This document shows positions 14,569-15,371 of a stretch of DNA of 15,371 bases, piece after piece. The DNA comes from Barnesiella merdipullorum (GTDB taxonomy: Bacteria > Bacteroidota > Bacteroidia > Bacteroidales > Barnesiellaceae), in NCBI GenBank assembly GCA_019116365.1, contig DXBT01000004.1, forward strand, positions 1 to 15,371, read 5' to 3'. Under the pieces are notes generated by a model. That model saw only the letters and a program-made list of their open reading frames with translations. It was not told where the DNA came from and did no database searches. Position 1 is the first letter of the stretch; each line of letters begins with the position of its first letter. A program made the position numbers and the translations under genes.

Positions 14569-15371
14569 GAAAGCAAAGTTATAGAATTATTTTGTATGGC
14601 AGATGATTTTTGCAAGTTTTTTGATGCAATGATGTCAAAATATACGCTAAAACCTGTCATGAAACGCTCATATCACCGTTCCTCAACCATGTCAAAGGCA
14701 GAAATCATGCTCATAATGATACTTTTCCATGACTCGGGCTACCGTTGTCTGAAACATTTCTATGTGGAAAAGGTCTGCCGTCATATGCGCCATCTCTTTC
14801 CAAAAGTCGTCTCCTATAACCGTTTTGTAGAATTGGAAAAAGAAGTGGCCATCCCATTGGCCCTGTTCATCAAGAAGGTGCTTTTAGGCAAATGCACAGG
14901 TATCAGCTTCGTTGACTCCACTCCTTTACGGGTATGCAGGAACCAGAGAATCCATATCCATAAGACGTTCAAAGGAATAGCACAAAGAGGTAAATGTTCC
15001 ATGGGCTGGTTCTTCGGCTTCAAGTTACATCTCATATGCAACGAACGTGGAGAGCTCCTGAATTTTATGATTACTCCGGGTGATGTGGATGACCGTAAAC
15101 CCCTTGAATACAAAGCCTTTGTGGAATTCATCTATGGAAAGCTTGTCGGCGATAAGGGATACATCGGCAGGAATCTTTTTGAGAGACTGTTCGTGGACGG
15201 CATACAACTTATAACCAAGTTGAAAAGCAATATGAAAGGAGCCTTGATGTCACTCTCAGACAAACTGCTACTCAGAAAACGGGCCATTATCGAGACTGTC
15301 AATGACGAACTTAAGAATATAGCACAGGTGGAACATTCAAGACACAGGAGCTTTGATAATTTTATCGTAAA
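14560..15371 (+). CDS. IS982-family transposase (3' end beyond the window)
   Basis: An open frame of 270 codons runs without a stop to the window end. The family's usual length is about 300 aa, so most of the protein is present. It begins MITESKVIELFCMADDF, as IS982 transposases of Bacteroidales do, with helical N-terminal segments to about 100 and then the DDE nuclease core. The catalytic residues are visible as Asp119 (GISFVDST), Asp198 (LVGDKGYIG) and Glu245 (AIIETVNDELK). Other family blocks are MGWFFGFKLHLICN and ITPGDVDDR. It cuts and rejoins the ends of its element. No frameshift or internal stop is seen, so this copy looks intact up to the edge. Codon use is more AT-rich than in the housekeeping genes. 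Confidence 0.93.
   Translation, partial: MITESKVIELFCMADDFCKFFDAMMSKYTLKPVMKRSYHRSSTMSKAEIMLIMILFHDSGYRCLKHFYVEKVCRHMRHLFPKVVSYNRFVELEKEVAIPLALFIKKVLLGKCTGISFVDSTPLRVCRNQRIHIHKTFKGIAQRGKCSMGWFFGFKLHLICNERGELLNFMITPGDVDDRKPLEYKAFVEFIYGKLVGDKGYIGRNLFERLFVDGIQLITKLKSNMKGALMSLSDKLLLRKRAIIETVNDELKNIAQVEHSRHRSFDNFIV

Larger units (their letters stand above)
14458..15371 (+). mobile_element. IS982-family insertion sequence, left part (cut by the window end)
   Basis: The transposase frame, its promoter and the start-codon hairpin mark the left part of an IS982-type element, which is normally about 1 kb. Base composition changes from GC-rich host genes to AT-rich DNA near 14400. The left end is placed at about 14458 (acgtgagttcgacg) only from this change and general appearance. 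The right terminal repeat lies outside the window, so the terminal inverted repeat and target duplication cannot be checked. Confidence 0.7.

Noticed and set aside
1..15371. CRISPR arrays, tRNA or rRNA genes, toxin-antitoxin or restriction genes
   Set aside because: I looked for regular repeats, tRNA-like cloverleaf sequences and known motifs on both strands and saw none.

Overview
The window looks like chromosomal DNA of a Bacteroidales bacterium with a fairly high GC content. A Barnesiella- or Coprobacter-like gut organism would fit, but the genus is a guess. The evidence is a type IX secretion (T9SS) cargo protein with a C-terminal sorting domain, a PorD/DUF4835 gene, promoter -7 boxes of the Bacteroidetes TAnnTTTG type, and an IS982-family transposase of the kind common in this order.

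Layout from left to right. (1) 98-1512, minus strand: a two-gene operon of a hemerythrin/RIC-like di-iron protein followed by a LuxR-type regulator, overlapping by 4 bp, with a -7 promoter box and a strong terminator. The receiver domain of the regulator has lost its phospho-acceptor. (2) 1694-2899, plus strand: a zinc amidase without a signal peptide, then an NlpE-like lipoprotein and a strong terminator. (3) 2965-5589, minus: a large secreted modular protein with YD-like repeats, two jelly-roll-like domains, Fn3-like domains and a T9SS sorting tail. (4) 5804-6391, minus: a Crp/Fnr-type regulator. (5) 6482-13061, minus: a compact housekeeping cluster, in transcription order dnaN, DEDDh exonuclease, coaBC, porD, recN, rlmB, with gaps of 10-57 bp and one 14-bp overlap. 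It mixes replication and repair, coenzyme A synthesis, a T9SS component and rRNA methylation. (6) 13333-14118, plus: a membrane-anchored protein I do not recognise, divergent from dnaN, possibly the N-terminal part of a larger protein. (7) 14119-14457: no convincing gene, but several GC-rich inverted repeats. (8) From about 14458 to the window end: the left part of an IS982-family insertion sequence, cut by the window edge.

Most of the window is ordinary core genome. The two most interesting signals are the hemerythrin / pseudo-receiver regulator pair, which looks like a phosphorylation-independent redox or gas-responsive module, and an imperfect hairpin that holds the transposase start codon. 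The hairpin's left arm and the apparent IS promoter lie so that only read-through RNA would fold it, which resembles protection of an IS against outside transcription. Nothing here is a clearly new defence or biosynthetic system. Very long open frames opposite the minus-strand genes are codon-bias shadows and are not annotated.
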